37,585 nt of DNA from Nitrospirales bacterium (GTDB lineage Bacteria > Nitrospirota > Nitrospiria > Nitrospirales > UBA8639). Shown here in pieces: positions 17,676-26,459 of this stretch. Under the pieces are notes generated by a model. That model saw only the letters and a program-made list of their open reading frames with translations, was not told where the DNA came from and searched no databases. Location of the stretch: positions 1 through 37,585 of the forward strand of contig JAJDBS010000149.1 in assembly GCA_029261235.1 (NCBI GenBank), read 5' to 3'. The first letter of the stretch is position 1; each line of letters opens with the position of its first letter. Both the position numbers and the translations under genes were made by a program.

Positions 17676-19649
17676 ATGCCCCTTATGTCACAAAACCGTT
17701 CGAATCAAATTTTCCAACGTTTCCATCACCACACACGAAATTGCTACCTTCGTCGCATAACAATCCTGATCTTCCTCTCACTTGTCCTCGGATCACTCAT
17801 AGGATGCTCCCCTCTGTCCAGAGACCAATCAGACGCACAGAATACAAGCCTAGACTCGCCCGTGACATCAGATCAGACGGCCAACTATTCCTGGAAACGT
17901 ACCTCGAAGTATCTCACGATGCGAGATGGCGTCAAGATAGCCATTGATTTCTACTTGCCTGATGAGCTTGAACCAGGGCAACAGGTGCCAACGATGTTGC
18001 ACCAAACGCGCTACTGGCGATCATTTGAGTATCGCTGGCTTATTTCACTCTTCAAAGACGACCGTCCTCGCGGAATCATTGGAAATTATGCTGAGCGTTT
18101 TCTCCAGCAGGGCTATGCGTGGGTCGATGTCGATGTGCGAGGCTCTGGCGCATCATTTGGCACTCGCCCCATGGCCTGGTCTCCTGATGAAATTAAAGAC
18201 GGCGCTGAAATTGTCAATTGGATTGTGTCCCAACCATGGTCGAATAGAAACGTTGGAGCAATGGGGATTTCGTATGGAGGCGGCAGCGCTGAATTATTAC
18301 TGGTCAATCAACATCCAGCCGTCAAAGCGGTCGCTCCCATGTTCTCAGGATTCGATCATTATTCCGAAATTGCGTTTCCCGGCGGCATCCATTTGAATTG
18401 GTTTACCGAAACCTGGAGTTACATTAATAACACACTGGACCACAATGAACTCCCATTCGCTGGCTGGATCGCCAATCTCTTCGTACGTGGCGTTCATCCC
18501 GTTGATGAAGACTCTGACTATGAGCTCATGAACATGGCGGTAAAAGAACATGAAGTCAATTGGAGCCCGTTCATTGAAGCCTCAGGGATTACTTTTCGGG
18601 ACGATCCACCACCCTCACGACAAGCTCCGAACATTGATGCATTAAGTACCCAAACCTTCGCCAAGGAAATTGAACAATCCGGCGCAGCGATCTATAGCTA
18701 TAGTGGCTGGTTTGATGGAGGCTATGGCTTAGCTGCCATTAAACGTCACCTCCACCATAAAAATCCTAATAACAATTTAATACTTGGACCTTGGGACCAT
18801 GGAGGAAAGCGACTGATCAGTCCGCATGCAATAGGACCCGCCAAATTTGATCATGCCCGAGAATTAATCCAGTTCTTTAATCAACACGTTAAAAATCATC
18901 AAACTCACAACCACGTTGTACCCTCTATCCAGTACTACACGATGGGAGAAGAACAATGGAAGACCTCAAAATTTTGGCCGCCTAAATCTTCTCCGACCAC
19001 CTTTTATCTTCAAGAACAGAGGCATCTCTCTCAACAACTTCCACCACAACACACCAAACCCGATATCTATCATGTCGACCCCACGGCAGGAACCGGTCCA
19101 AATTCCCGGTGGAACACGTTGGTAGGCATTTCATTGAAAGACCCGTACCCGGATCGTAAAGAACAAGATAAAAAGTTGGTGCATTATACAACGTCCCCGC
19201 TTCCCGAAAATCTCGAAGTCACCGGGCACCCCGTTGCCACCATCTATCTATCAGCCAATGCTACCGATACAACGCTCTTTGTCTATTTAGAAGATGTATC
19301 ACCGGACGGATCAGTTCATTATGTCACCGAAGGTGAACTACGAGCCTTGCACCGCAATTGGCAACCCGTCGAAAAATCGACAGAACCAACACTCTCAATT
19401 CCTCATCACACGTATCGACGAGCAGATGCTGCTCCTCTAATTCCAGATGAAGTGGTTCCATTAACTCTAGACCTACTCCCCGTCTCGTACCAATTCAAAA
19501 AAGGCCACCGCATACGCGTCGCGTTGGCAGGAGCCGACAAAGATCACTTCCAACAGTTGGACGGCCCACCACCAACGTGGAAGATTTGGCATCAATCCGA
19601 TCAACCCTCACACGTAACATTGCCTGTTGTTCCAAATACTTCCAATTGA
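17676..19649 (+). CDS. CocE/NonD family serine hydrolase lipoprotein (X-Pro dipeptidyl-peptidase-like)
   Basis: A 657-residue alpha/beta hydrolase of the CocE/NonD (peptidase S15-like) family, acting on esters, amides or Xaa-Pro peptides. Residues 28-44 are a signal sequence with lipobox LIGC, so Cys44 is probably lipidated and the enzyme faces the periplasm or outside. Visible catalytic features are VDVRGSGASFG, nucleophile S199 in GISYGGG, D347 in SGWFDGG and H375 in GPWDHGG, in the family order, followed by a C-terminal jelly-roll domain ending with YQFKKGHRIRVALAGAD. No ribosome-binding site is clear before the ATG; ATG at 17685 is an alternative. The next gene starts five bases after the stop, so the two are probably co-transcribed. 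Confidence 0.92.
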   Translation: MPLMSQNRSNQIFQRFHHHTRNCYLRRITILIFLSLVLGSLIGCSPLSRDQSDAQNTSLDSPVTSDQTANYSWKRTSKYLTMRDGVKIAIDFYLPDELEPGQQVPTMLHQTRYWRSFEYRWLISLFKDDRPRGIIGNYAERFLQQGYAWVDVDVRGSGASFGTRPMAWSPDEIKDGAEIVNWIVSQPWSNRNVGAMGISYGGGSAELLLVNQHPAVKAVAPMFSGFDHYSEIAFPGGIHLNWFTETWSYINNTLDHNELPFAGWIANLFVRGVHPVDEDSDYELMNMAVKEHEVNWSPFIEASGITFRDDPPPSRQAPNIDALSTQTFAKEIEQSGAAIYSYSGWFDGGYGLAAIKRHLHHKNPNNNLILGPWDHGGKRLISPHAIGPAKFDHARELIQFFNQHVKNHQTHNHVVPSIQYYTMGEEQWKTSKFWPPKSSPTTFYLQEQRHLSQQLPPQHTKPDIYHVDPTAGTGPNSRWNTLVGISLKDPYPDRKEQDKKLVHYTTSPLPENLEVTGHPVATIYLSANATDTTLFVYLEDVSPDGSVHYVTEGELRALHRNWQPVEKSTEPTLSIPHHTYRRADAAPLIPDEVVPLTLDLLPVSYQFKKGHRIRVALAGADKDHFQQLDGPPPTWKIWHQSDQPSHVTLPVVPNTSN

Positions 19650-19654
19650 ACCGA

Positions 19655-20548
19655 ATGGTAGTCAGGATCAAACGACTTACTCTTAAACAACCTCGCCGAC
19701 GAAAGAGGAATAAACGTCGAATAACGCTCACGACTCTAAGGCGTTTCGTCCACCAATGTTGGAGAGCACTTCGTACTCTCATGAAGGCGGTGCTGGCCTT
19801 ACCGTCACTCATTCGTATCATCGTAATCCCAGCCCTCCTGTTCCTCCTGTGGTTTGGCGTCAACTGGACCTATCATGCGCTCAATAAACCGAGCGAAGTC
19901 CTCTTTCCCCTAGACCACTCGCTCAATAAACACCCGATCGAAACCTGGAAGGAATATGAATCGCTCTTCCGTGAACATGCGACCGCCATCATCACCCCTG
20001 AATTTCTGGCGGCACTCGCGCAAGTCGAGGCAGCAGGCAATCCCGTCGCCCGGACATACTGGCGATGGCAACGATCGTGGAATCCACTGGAATGGTATCA
20101 ACCGGCTTCAAGCGCGGTGGGCATGTTTCAGATTACGAACGGAACCTTTCAAGAAGCCAGACGCCATTGTATCCACAATCACGTAGTCGTTGAGGACGGC
20201 GCATGGCACAACTTGAAATCATGCTGGTTCAATAGCCTGTACACCCGCATCGTCCCAAGCCATGCCATTGAATTGACTTCGGCACTACTTGATCGCCGAG
20301 TGACAGAGTTGTTAGGCACACAACGACTCAAAACGACCCCGCTCCTACAACAGCAGGATTTGGCCGCAATCATCCATCTCTGCGGTGCGGGAGCTGGGAA
20401 GGCCTATACCGCACGCGGGCTCAAGTTGAGTTCACGACAACGATGCGGAGATCACGACGTACGCAAATATCTGGTGCGCATCAATTCATTAAAAATGAAC
20501 TTCAAGAAGCCTGAGGCAAGAAACAAAACGATCAGACGAGCAAGATAG
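19655..20548 (+). CDS. Membrane-anchored lytic transglycosylase-like (SLT domain) protein
   Basis: A 297-residue protein. The frame is open upstream to a GTG at 19577 inside the previous gene, but ATG at 19655 avoids that overlap and sits five bases after its stop. The N-terminus is very basic (RRRKRNKRR), followed by one membrane span at about 49-70. The outer domain resembles lysozyme-like lytic transglycosylases that cleave peptidoglycan: E125 in AQVEAAGNP takes the place of the catalytic Glu in the usual ESxxNP motif, followed by SAVGMFQITNGTF (the usual GLMQI/MPxT region) and AIIHLCGAGAG. Cys residues occur in HCIHN, LKSCWFN and HLCGA. Substrate and activity are inferred from the family. 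Confidence 0.8.
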   Translation: MVVRIKRLTLKQPRRRKRNKRRITLTTLRRFVHQCWRALRTLMKAVLALPSLIRIIVIPALLFLLWFGVNWTYHALNKPSEVLFPLDHSLNKHPIETWKEYESLFREHATAIITPEFLAALAQVEAAGNPVARTYWRWQRSWNPLEWYQPASSAVGMFQITNGTFQEARRHCIHNHVVVEDGAWHNLKSCWFNSLYTRIVPSHAIELTSALLDRRVTELLGTQRLKTTPLLQQQDLAAIIHLCGAGAGKAYTARGLKLSSRQRCGDHDVRKYLVRINSLKMNFKKPEARNKTIRRAR

Positions 20549-21155
20549 CCTTCTCTTCCAAGTACAAGTTTTCAATCCCTGAACGTCAAAAAACTATGAC
20601 TTACTCATTCAGTATCAGTGAGTCTCTCATGCTCCGTAATGTGCTGTGCTCTGCCTTTTTATGCGATGCGTATCCAGGCAAAACCCGTCAAGCCATGTAT
20701 TCATGACTTTCACTTTCAACTGAACATTACAACATTCAAATGCTTGATGGCATTAAGGTTAAGAAATGCTTGGGATAATCCGGTTAGATCTGTCTCTATC
20801 GATCAGGGCGAATGGCAAAAAAGTCAGAGCAGTTATTGACCATAGGCATCTTGAGACTCTTCTCAGAATTGGATTACATCATGGATTGGAATTAATAACC
20901 AAAACTTCATGGATTGTTTGCATTCAAAAGCCGCATGAGTGTGCATATGGGAATATTGAATAATACCAAGCTCCAAAGGCACATTTCCCCAAGACGACTT
21001 TTGCACGCAAGAGTTTCGGAACTGTTCAAAAAATGTCATCCAGCGAGGCTGAAGCCTTTTTTTCGCGCGGAGCGGACCTTCTGTACGTGAGCACGGGAAA
21101 AGGGCTAAACACTGCTAGCGGATTTTTTCAACAGGCTCAATATCCATGTCTCAGC
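20549..21155. other. Convergent spacer with one repeat element
   Basis: About 600 bases between convergent genes. The only structure I can support is the palindromic repeat at 21022-21134. The two short plus-strand frames (20618-20839, 20766-20963) have no recognisable product and no ribosome-binding sites. Confidence 0.5.
21022..21134. repeat. 113-bp palindromic MITE/REP-like element
   Basis: Terminal inverted repeats CTGTTCAAAAAAT and ATTTTTTCAACAG differ at one position. Internal arms AGCCTTTTTTTCGCGC and GCACGGGAAAAGGGCT are also complementary with a few mismatches or G-U pairs, so the whole folds back on itself around a GGACCTTCTGTACG core. It carries no ORF. No target-site duplication is evident. 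It lies 21 bases past the acyl carrier protein stop and could also act as the operon's terminator. A diverged copy is at 10156-10266. Confidence 0.7.
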
Positions 21156-21407
21156 TCACGAGGCTCTCTTCTCTAAGTACTGTGTGATCGCTTGAAGGGT
21201 ATTCAGTTCTGTGATCAACAGAGTCGGATCTAATTCCACGCCGAATTCATCATTGATCAAAGCCATCCAATAGACCGAACCCATAGAATCAATGATTCCG
21301 TGTTCGAAAAGATTGACATCCCACAGAAGGTCAATCTGCTCACCATTTAGGAGCCCATTCTCTCTCGCTAAACACTGCAACCGGCTTTTGATGTTATATT
21401 CGCTCAT
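21156..21407 (-). CDS. Acyl carrier protein
   Basis: An 83-residue carrier protein, last gene of the lipid operon. The phosphopantetheine attachment Ser is S41 in HGIIDSMGSVYW, followed by a LINDEFGVEL helix and a final helix LNTLQAITQYLEKRA. The spacing LFEHGIIDSMG is closer to stand-alone carriers such as DltC or siderophore/FAAL partners than to the fatty-acid-synthase AcpP (DSLDTVE). Its likely role is to accept the acyl group from the AMP ligase encoded first in the operon and present it to the reductase-aminotransferase fusion. It starts 27 bases after the LolA-like gene. A dedicated phosphopantetheinyl transferase is not seen in the window. Confidence 0.9.
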   Translation of the reverse strand: MSEYNIKSRLQCLARENGLLNGEQIDLLWDVNLFEHGIIDSMGSVYWMALINDEFGVELDPTLLITELNTLQAITQYLEKRAS

Positions 21408-21434
21408 TGACCAGGGTTCCCTAGTACCCCTCTA

Positions 21435-22214
21435 TCAGCGGACCCGCTCTAAGGCTGACTTTGAAAAATTGCGTTGCGTGAAGCCTTGGGAGAATTCATA
21501 CCCCGGTGTTGTCAAAATAGTCACATCACCGGTTTGATGATTGGTCATCATCATTTTTCCTGGACGCCAAAACTGGCCTTTATAGGCAACCCAATCTTCT
21601 GTCTCTAAGGTCTTGAGTAACTTGCTCTTCCGATCAAAATAGACCACTCGAAGGGGCTGATTCGTCTCCTGATCTACATAGGCTTCCTTGCGACTGTAAG
21701 CAGAGTACTCGCTAATGGGAATTCGTTCGATATGGTCTACGCGCTTTCCACGATACTCACGTTCTCCAAGGTATTGATACGTATAATCGTTCACGTCTTC
21801 CCCGACCAAATCCTCGTATATGAACTCCGTCCCCATAAACCGTCCCGTACGGTCACGGGATCCAATACGTTTGATTCGTTTAAATGCTGGCATGTACAAC
21901 CACTGATCATCATCGGCATCAAGATCTTGGTGAGTGAGTAAGGCTGTCCCTTTAACATCACGGGGAAATTTAAAAATCACCAGCGTTTTATCCCCTTGCC
22001 CACCACTCCCTTCCAGGACCTGCATTCTGATCTCCCGTCGTGACGTTCGACCAGTTTTTGTTTTCAACAGCATTTCCATGTTTGAAGCAAAATCTTCAAA
22101 ACCTGTGTCGAGCTGTTCTCTATCCATGTAGACTTGCTTGCCTTTATCTTCCGCTGCCACGAACGCCGCGAGTGCAGGAATGAGAGATAGCACAAGCATG
22201 AAAATTTTCAACAT
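21435..22214 (-). CDS. LolA-like outer-membrane lipoprotein-sorting protein
   Basis: A 259-residue periplasmic protein of the LolA-like family that accompanies RND/MMPL exporters. A signal peptide runs to about FVAAED (residue 22). The mature part has the family pattern: SRREIRMQVLEG, LVIFKFPRDVKGTALLTHQD, DDQWLYMPAFKRIKRIGSRDR, FIYEDLVGEDVNDYTYQYLG, YVDQETNQPLRVVYFDR and a last strand GDVTILTTPGYEF. ATG at 22214 is chosen over a TTG at 22232 because AAGGA lies nine bases before it. It starts 22 bases after the exporter gene. By analogy with LolA it would carry a hydrophobic product across the periplasm between exporter and outer membrane; this is inference from context. Confidence 0.85.
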   Translation of the reverse strand: MLKIFMLVLSLIPALAAFVAAEDKGKQVYMDREQLDTGFEDFASNMEMLLKTKTGRTSRREIRMQVLEGSGGQGDKTLVIFKFPRDVKGTALLTHQDLDADDDQWLYMPAFKRIKRIGSRDRTGRFMGTEFIYEDLVGEDVNDYTYQYLGEREYRGKRVDHIERIPISEYSAYSRKEAYVDQETNQPLRVVYFDRKSKLLKTLETEDWVAYKGQFWRPGKMMMTNHQTGDVTILTTPGYEFSQGFTQRNFSKSALERVR

Positions 22215-22236
22215 AGCAGAATATCCTTCCAAGGTT

Positions 22237-24558
22237 TCAACCCACGAGCACCTTTCGCTCGTGTAACCATTTCAGCATAATCGGGAGAAGTAATAAGTCG
22301 GCAAGCAATGCACTACAGATTCCTATAGCAAAGAACACGCCAAAAAATGCACTAGGCAGAAAATCTGAGACTGCCATGGTAAAAAACCCTCCCACGAGGA
22401 TCAAAGAAGTGGAAATGATCCCTTGCCCGGTCACATCTAGAGATTTTTTAAGAGAAGCCTCTAAAGGCAAACCATTGCTCAGCTCATCACGAATTCTAGA
22501 TAGCAAGTAGATACTGTCATCTACCGCCACCCCAATCACAGCTCCTCCAAGCAAGCAGGTCGCGATGTTGACGGTCACGCCGAACCAGGCCATCAGGCCA
22601 AGGGTGATCAAAATAGGGAGAAAACTCACTGCGAAGCCAAGTAAACCAAGGACAACAGATCCCAAAATAAACGGCAGTAAAATCAGCAAAATGATGCTCG
22701 TGGCCAGAACGGAAAATACTTGGGTATAGACCACCTGATGATCCATATTGGCCCATAGAACGTTCGTGCCGGTAATATTCACAGTTAGATCAGGAGGCAA
22801 CGTGTTCTCTCGAATGGTCTCCAATTGATGTCGGAATTCATTGATGGCTTTCGTACTCATGTAATCGGTCAACACCACAAGTTGCACGTACTGATTACTT
22901 CCGCTGATAAGATCAGGGACGTCGTCGTTTCCGCTAGCCTCTGCCAGCAGAAGGAGTTGACTCACTTGCGAACTACCGTAAGCGCGAAAAATCTGTTCCG
23001 ATGTTTCGGAGCCATTAAAAGCTTTATCTACCTCGCGAAGCAGATTGGTCACCGAATTTACTTTCAAGACTTCTGGCATAGCACTCACCCTATCCTCAAA
23101 CAATAGAAGGGTTTTAAAATTATCGGAGTTGGCATAACTGTCCTGATCGGGAAATTCGATCATCACGTTCACGTAGGATTGAGGAAATTCCGAATCCTCA
23201 AATTTCTGATAGTCAGTCGGAGTCCGACTGCTTTCACGAAAGAAATGCACGTAATCAGTATCGGCTTCCAATTGGAGAAGACCGGTGAGGCAAAACCCCA
23301 GTAGAAAAATGGCCAGAATGGCGTAAATTCGTCGATGATTGGTCGTATCAAGGATACGAAGCATGAACTGATGACGCCATCGACGCGCAGGGGCCTGCGA
23401 TGGATTTCTGTGGCTCCACAAGCGGTGGAGCAGAATCGGCGCCAGAAACATCGTCAGAATCCACGCCAGAAAATTTCCGAAGGCTGCCAGCAAGCCAAAC
23501 TGGCGAACGGGCATAACGGTACTGATACCAAGTGAGGCAAATGCAATGATGGTTGTTGTCGCAGTCCAAAAACCAGGACGCCACAGTGTCGCTATCGTCT
23601 CCGCAAGAGCGGAATGTGCCTCCGAATGTCTCAGATTCACATGAAAGTCGTTAATGAAATGGATAATGTAGGATGTTCCCATAGAAACCACGACCGTTGG
23701 CAGCATGATCGTCACCATATTGAATGGAAGATCCAAAGCTGAAATAACCGCGATCGTGGGGAGGACCGTGCCCACGATCACCACAAGAAAGGGAATCAAA
23801 TCATATTTGGTGGGGAGCATGGCATAACCGCTTCCAACCAGAAGAATAGAAATCAGGGCGTAGAAAAGGAACATGTCACGCCTTGCCGCACGGTTTAATT
23901 CCGCATTGATTGTCGTCGTTCCGGCTACCCCAAAATCGGTTACCCGCGGGTAGGCTTCAGCAAGATCGTCAACGGCATCTATAAGGTTCATGCGATACGG
24001 GCGGGGATCGCTCAGGCGATTGTCGTTTTGGATTGCGATGATCGTGTGCTGATCATCACCTATTCGAAATATGTTGTTATGGAAAACTGGGTTCTGATGA
24101 AGGCGCAATCGGAGAAGTTCGACCTCTTCGTCATTAGGCACCAGACCCACTTGAGTTGGGTAAATGGGAGAATAGTACAGCGTTCCCTCTTCATCAAGTT
24201 CATTATCCTTGACATTCGTAAGAGAGATCACTCGCTTGATGTGCTCTATAGACTCCAGACGGTTCGTGAGGGCAGAAAGATCCCTTAAAAACTCCGCGTC
24301 GTAAATTGAATCGGTCTCAAGCCACAGATAGGTCCATTCCGTTTCACCAAACACGTCATTGAACAATTCGAGGTGTTGTCGCTCTGTATCACCAGAATCG
24401 AACCAAACGGCGACGGAATTATCGATGGAGAACCGAGTCACATAGATCGATAGAGAGGAGATGACAACAATGGTCCAAAGGACAAATACCACAGTTTGCC
24501 ATCTCAGAAGTCTATCGACAAACGTTCTGGCAGTATAGTGCTTCCAAGGAAAACTCAT
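22237..24558 (-). CDS. RND/MMPL superfamily lipid exporter
   Basis: A 773-residue inner-membrane transporter. It shows the duplicated RND plan: TM1 near residues 22-42, a large periplasmic loop to about 215, five membrane segments to about 390, TM7 near 412, a second loop, and five more segments to the end. Family landmarks are MLPTVVVSMGTSYIIHFINDF in the first half and CLLGGAVIGVAVDDSIYLLSR in the second, where the Asp pair probably carries the proton path. The length and lack of an adaptor protein fit MMPL/HpnN-like exporters of lipids rather than AcrB-type drug pumps. Only three bases separate it from the preceding ligase gene. The cargo is probably the lipid made by the operon. Confidence 0.92.
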   Translation of the reverse strand: MSFPWKHYTARTFVDRLLRWQTVVFVLWTIVVISSLSIYVTRFSIDNSVAVWFDSGDTERQHLELFNDVFGETEWTYLWLETDSIYDAEFLRDLSALTNRLESIEHIKRVISLTNVKDNELDEEGTLYYSPIYPTQVGLVPNDEEVELLRLRLHQNPVFHNNIFRIGDDQHTIIAIQNDNRLSDPRPYRMNLIDAVDDLAEAYPRVTDFGVAGTTTINAELNRAARRDMFLFYALISILLVGSGYAMLPTKYDLIPFLVVIVGTVLPTIAVISALDLPFNMVTIMLPTVVVSMGTSYIIHFINDFHVNLRHSEAHSALAETIATLWRPGFWTATTTIIAFASLGISTVMPVRQFGLLAAFGNFLAWILTMFLAPILLHRLWSHRNPSQAPARRWRHQFMLRILDTTNHRRIYAILAIFLLGFCLTGLLQLEADTDYVHFFRESSRTPTDYQKFEDSEFPQSYVNVMIEFPDQDSYANSDNFKTLLLFEDRVSAMPEVLKVNSVTNLLREVDKAFNGSETSEQIFRAYGSSQVSQLLLLAEASGNDDVPDLISGSNQYVQLVVLTDYMSTKAINEFRHQLETIRENTLPPDLTVNITGTNVLWANMDHQVVYTQVFSVLATSIILLILLPFILGSVVLGLLGFAVSFLPILITLGLMAWFGVTVNIATCLLGGAVIGVAVDDSIYLLSRIRDELSNGLPLEASLKKSLDVTGQGIISTSLILVGGFFTMAVSDFLPSAFFGVFFAIGICSALLADLLLLPIMLKWLHERKVLVG

Positions 24559-24561
24559 AGC

Positions 24562-26406
24562 TTATACATATGAGTTAAGGTCTAAGCGCTCTAACTCAAA
24601 CAAAAATTTAATCTTGTGCGTGGGCGTCCGTTCTAAAGGTTTTGGCAACAGATAGATCCGTTTTTTTGACAACCGAGCGGTTACCTCTGCAATAGATTCT
24701 GCATAGTCAATGGCTTCTTCAAATAACCCTCGTAACGCTTCTTGCTCAGGCACTCCTGTGGAGATTTGCTTTTGCCACTTGGCATCCTTCCGAATGCGGG
24801 GATAATCTGGATAGACAAAGACACTGAGGTCTGTATCTTCGGGACAAAGACGAGTCACCAAGGCATCTTTAACAAAGACGGATCGGACCATCATATTCGA
24901 CAAGTGCATGGGATCGACGTACGTACCATCATCCCAGCGAATCAATTCCTTTCGTCTCCCTATCAATCGCAATAGCCCTTGACTGTCAACCGAAGCCAAA
25001 TCCCCGGTATTGTAATAGCCGTCTTCATCGAGATGTTGATCGGCCGGTTCATGGAGATACCCCTTCATCAGCGTGGGGCCTTTCACGCAAAGTTCCCCAA
25101 CAGTGTAGGGAATGCCTGGAATAGTTTCCTCGTTGATGAGACGATAATCAAGAGGAGAAATGATTCGCCCACATGTCCCAGCATTAATATCGTTGAGTCG
25201 ATTACGAGAAATAATGCCAGATAGCTCAGTCGCGCCATAGATATCTATCACGGTCACTCCCAGCTTGCCGAAAATCTGGACCAGCGCCCCATCAAGCTTT
25301 GAGCTAGATGAAATGCCATAACTGAAGTACCCACCAAGCTTGTTGCGTAAGAAGACGCGCATCGCGGCCAACTTGGCCTTGTCCAGGGTACCAATGTCAT
25401 GGAGGTTGGCATGTTTTTCAATGCTGGTGAGATGCAGGTACAGATTATGAAGGACGGGTTTATTTTTCATTTCTTCTAGTACTTCTTTGAGCACATAAAT
25501 CCAAAACTTGGGCACAGCCATCAGAACCTTAATTCGCACACCTTGTCGCTTCAGTTTCGCAATTTCATTTTCTAAGACCTTATCCTCATCCGGTTCGCGG
25601 GTGAAATATGTCACCGCGAATCCACGGGTCTTCGTCACCAGGAATTCCACCAATGTTGCAATGTGCGTATAAGGCCCGATGTTGAGCAATTCTTCGTTGA
25701 TACGAAGATTGATCACATCAATGGCTTCGTTGACTTCACAGACAATATTCTGATGGGTGATTTGTACGATTTTCGGAAGTGACGTCGTACCTGAAGTTCC
25801 GTAATGGCCCAGCACGACATGAGGATCTTCCAGACGTGGGCTAGACACAAACGGGCCTGTAATATCAGTCTCTTCCACCAGCTGCGCAATACTGATTTCG
25901 TTGCCGCGCAACTCCTCTGGCTCGACACCCTGGTCTTCAAACACGGGCACCAAATCTGCTACCAAAATTTTGGTGGGTAGTGCCAACTCGTCGAGCAAAT
26001 TTCGCATTCGTTGAAGTTGCGCAACAGAGAGAAGGAGATAATCTGGTGGATTCATGGATAACAGATGCCGAAGTTCTACGACATTCATTTTGGTATCGAG
26101 TGGAAACAAGGTATTTCCAGTATAAAACGTCGCCAACGCTGTCATATCCCATTCCTGTCGGTTTTTGCATAATGTGGCAATGACGTGCTGTTTCTCTCTT
26201 TCACACTCGAAAAATCGGATCATCACCTTAATCCGCTCAAGGTAGATATCGTAATGCATCGCCTCATATGTGAAACCATTATCAAACCGAAGAGCAACCC
26301 CATCTCCATAGACTGGAAGATGGTCGTTTACGATGTCTGAGACCGCATTGATAGAATTGAAAGCCTTGAATTTTTTTGCAGCACAGGGATTACGCGAGAG
26401 TAACAT
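24562..26406 (-). CDS. AMP-forming ligase (acyl-CoA synthetase-like), second of the operon
   Basis: A 614-residue ANL-superfamily enzyme that activates a carboxylate as acyl-AMP and passes it to a thiol or amine. Core motifs: P-loop YGTSGTTSLPKIVQITH near residues 200-217, DIYGATELSGI, YYNTGDLASVDSQG, LIGRRKELIRWDDGTYV, and a C-terminal Lys region PTHKIKFLFE. The usual GK pair of the A10 motif is replaced by THKIK, with the Lys kept. An unusual insertion (LRNKLGGYFSYGISSSSKL) resembles long-chain acyl-CoA synthetases. AAGGAGCT lies six to seven bases before the ATG. It might activate a second acid for amide formation with an amine made by the preceding fusion; this is inference. Confidence 0.88.
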   Translation of the reverse strand: MLLSRNPCAAKKFKAFNSINAVSDIVNDHLPVYGDGVALRFDNGFTYEAMHYDIYLERIKVMIRFFECEREKQHVIATLCKNRQEWDMTALATFYTGNTLFPLDTKMNVVELRHLLSMNPPDYLLLSVAQLQRMRNLLDELALPTKILVADLVPVFEDQGVEPEELRGNEISIAQLVEETDITGPFVSSPRLEDPHVVLGHYGTSGTTSLPKIVQITHQNIVCEVNEAIDVINLRINEELLNIGPYTHIATLVEFLVTKTRGFAVTYFTREPDEDKVLENEIAKLKRQGVRIKVLMAVPKFWIYVLKEVLEEMKNKPVLHNLYLHLTSIEKHANLHDIGTLDKAKLAAMRVFLRNKLGGYFSYGISSSSKLDGALVQIFGKLGVTVIDIYGATELSGIISRNRLNDINAGTCGRIISPLDYRLINEETIPGIPYTVGELCVKGPTLMKGYLHEPADQHLDEDGYYNTGDLASVDSQGLLRLIGRRKELIRWDDGTYVDPMHLSNMMVRSVFVKDALVTRLCPEDTDLSVFVYPDYPRIRKDAKWQKQISTGVPEQEALRGLFEEAIDYAESIAEVTARLSKKRIYLLPKPLERTPTHKIKFLFELERLDLNSYV

Positions 26407-26459
26407 GAGGGAGCTCCTTTACATGACTTTCTTGTTATGGGTTTCGAGAGTCTCGACCG

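Noticed and set aside
19577-19654. GTG start for the transglycosylase-like gene inside the CocE gene
   Set aside because: It would create a 73-base overlap, and the extra residues add no domain or signal sequence; ATG at 19655 fits better.
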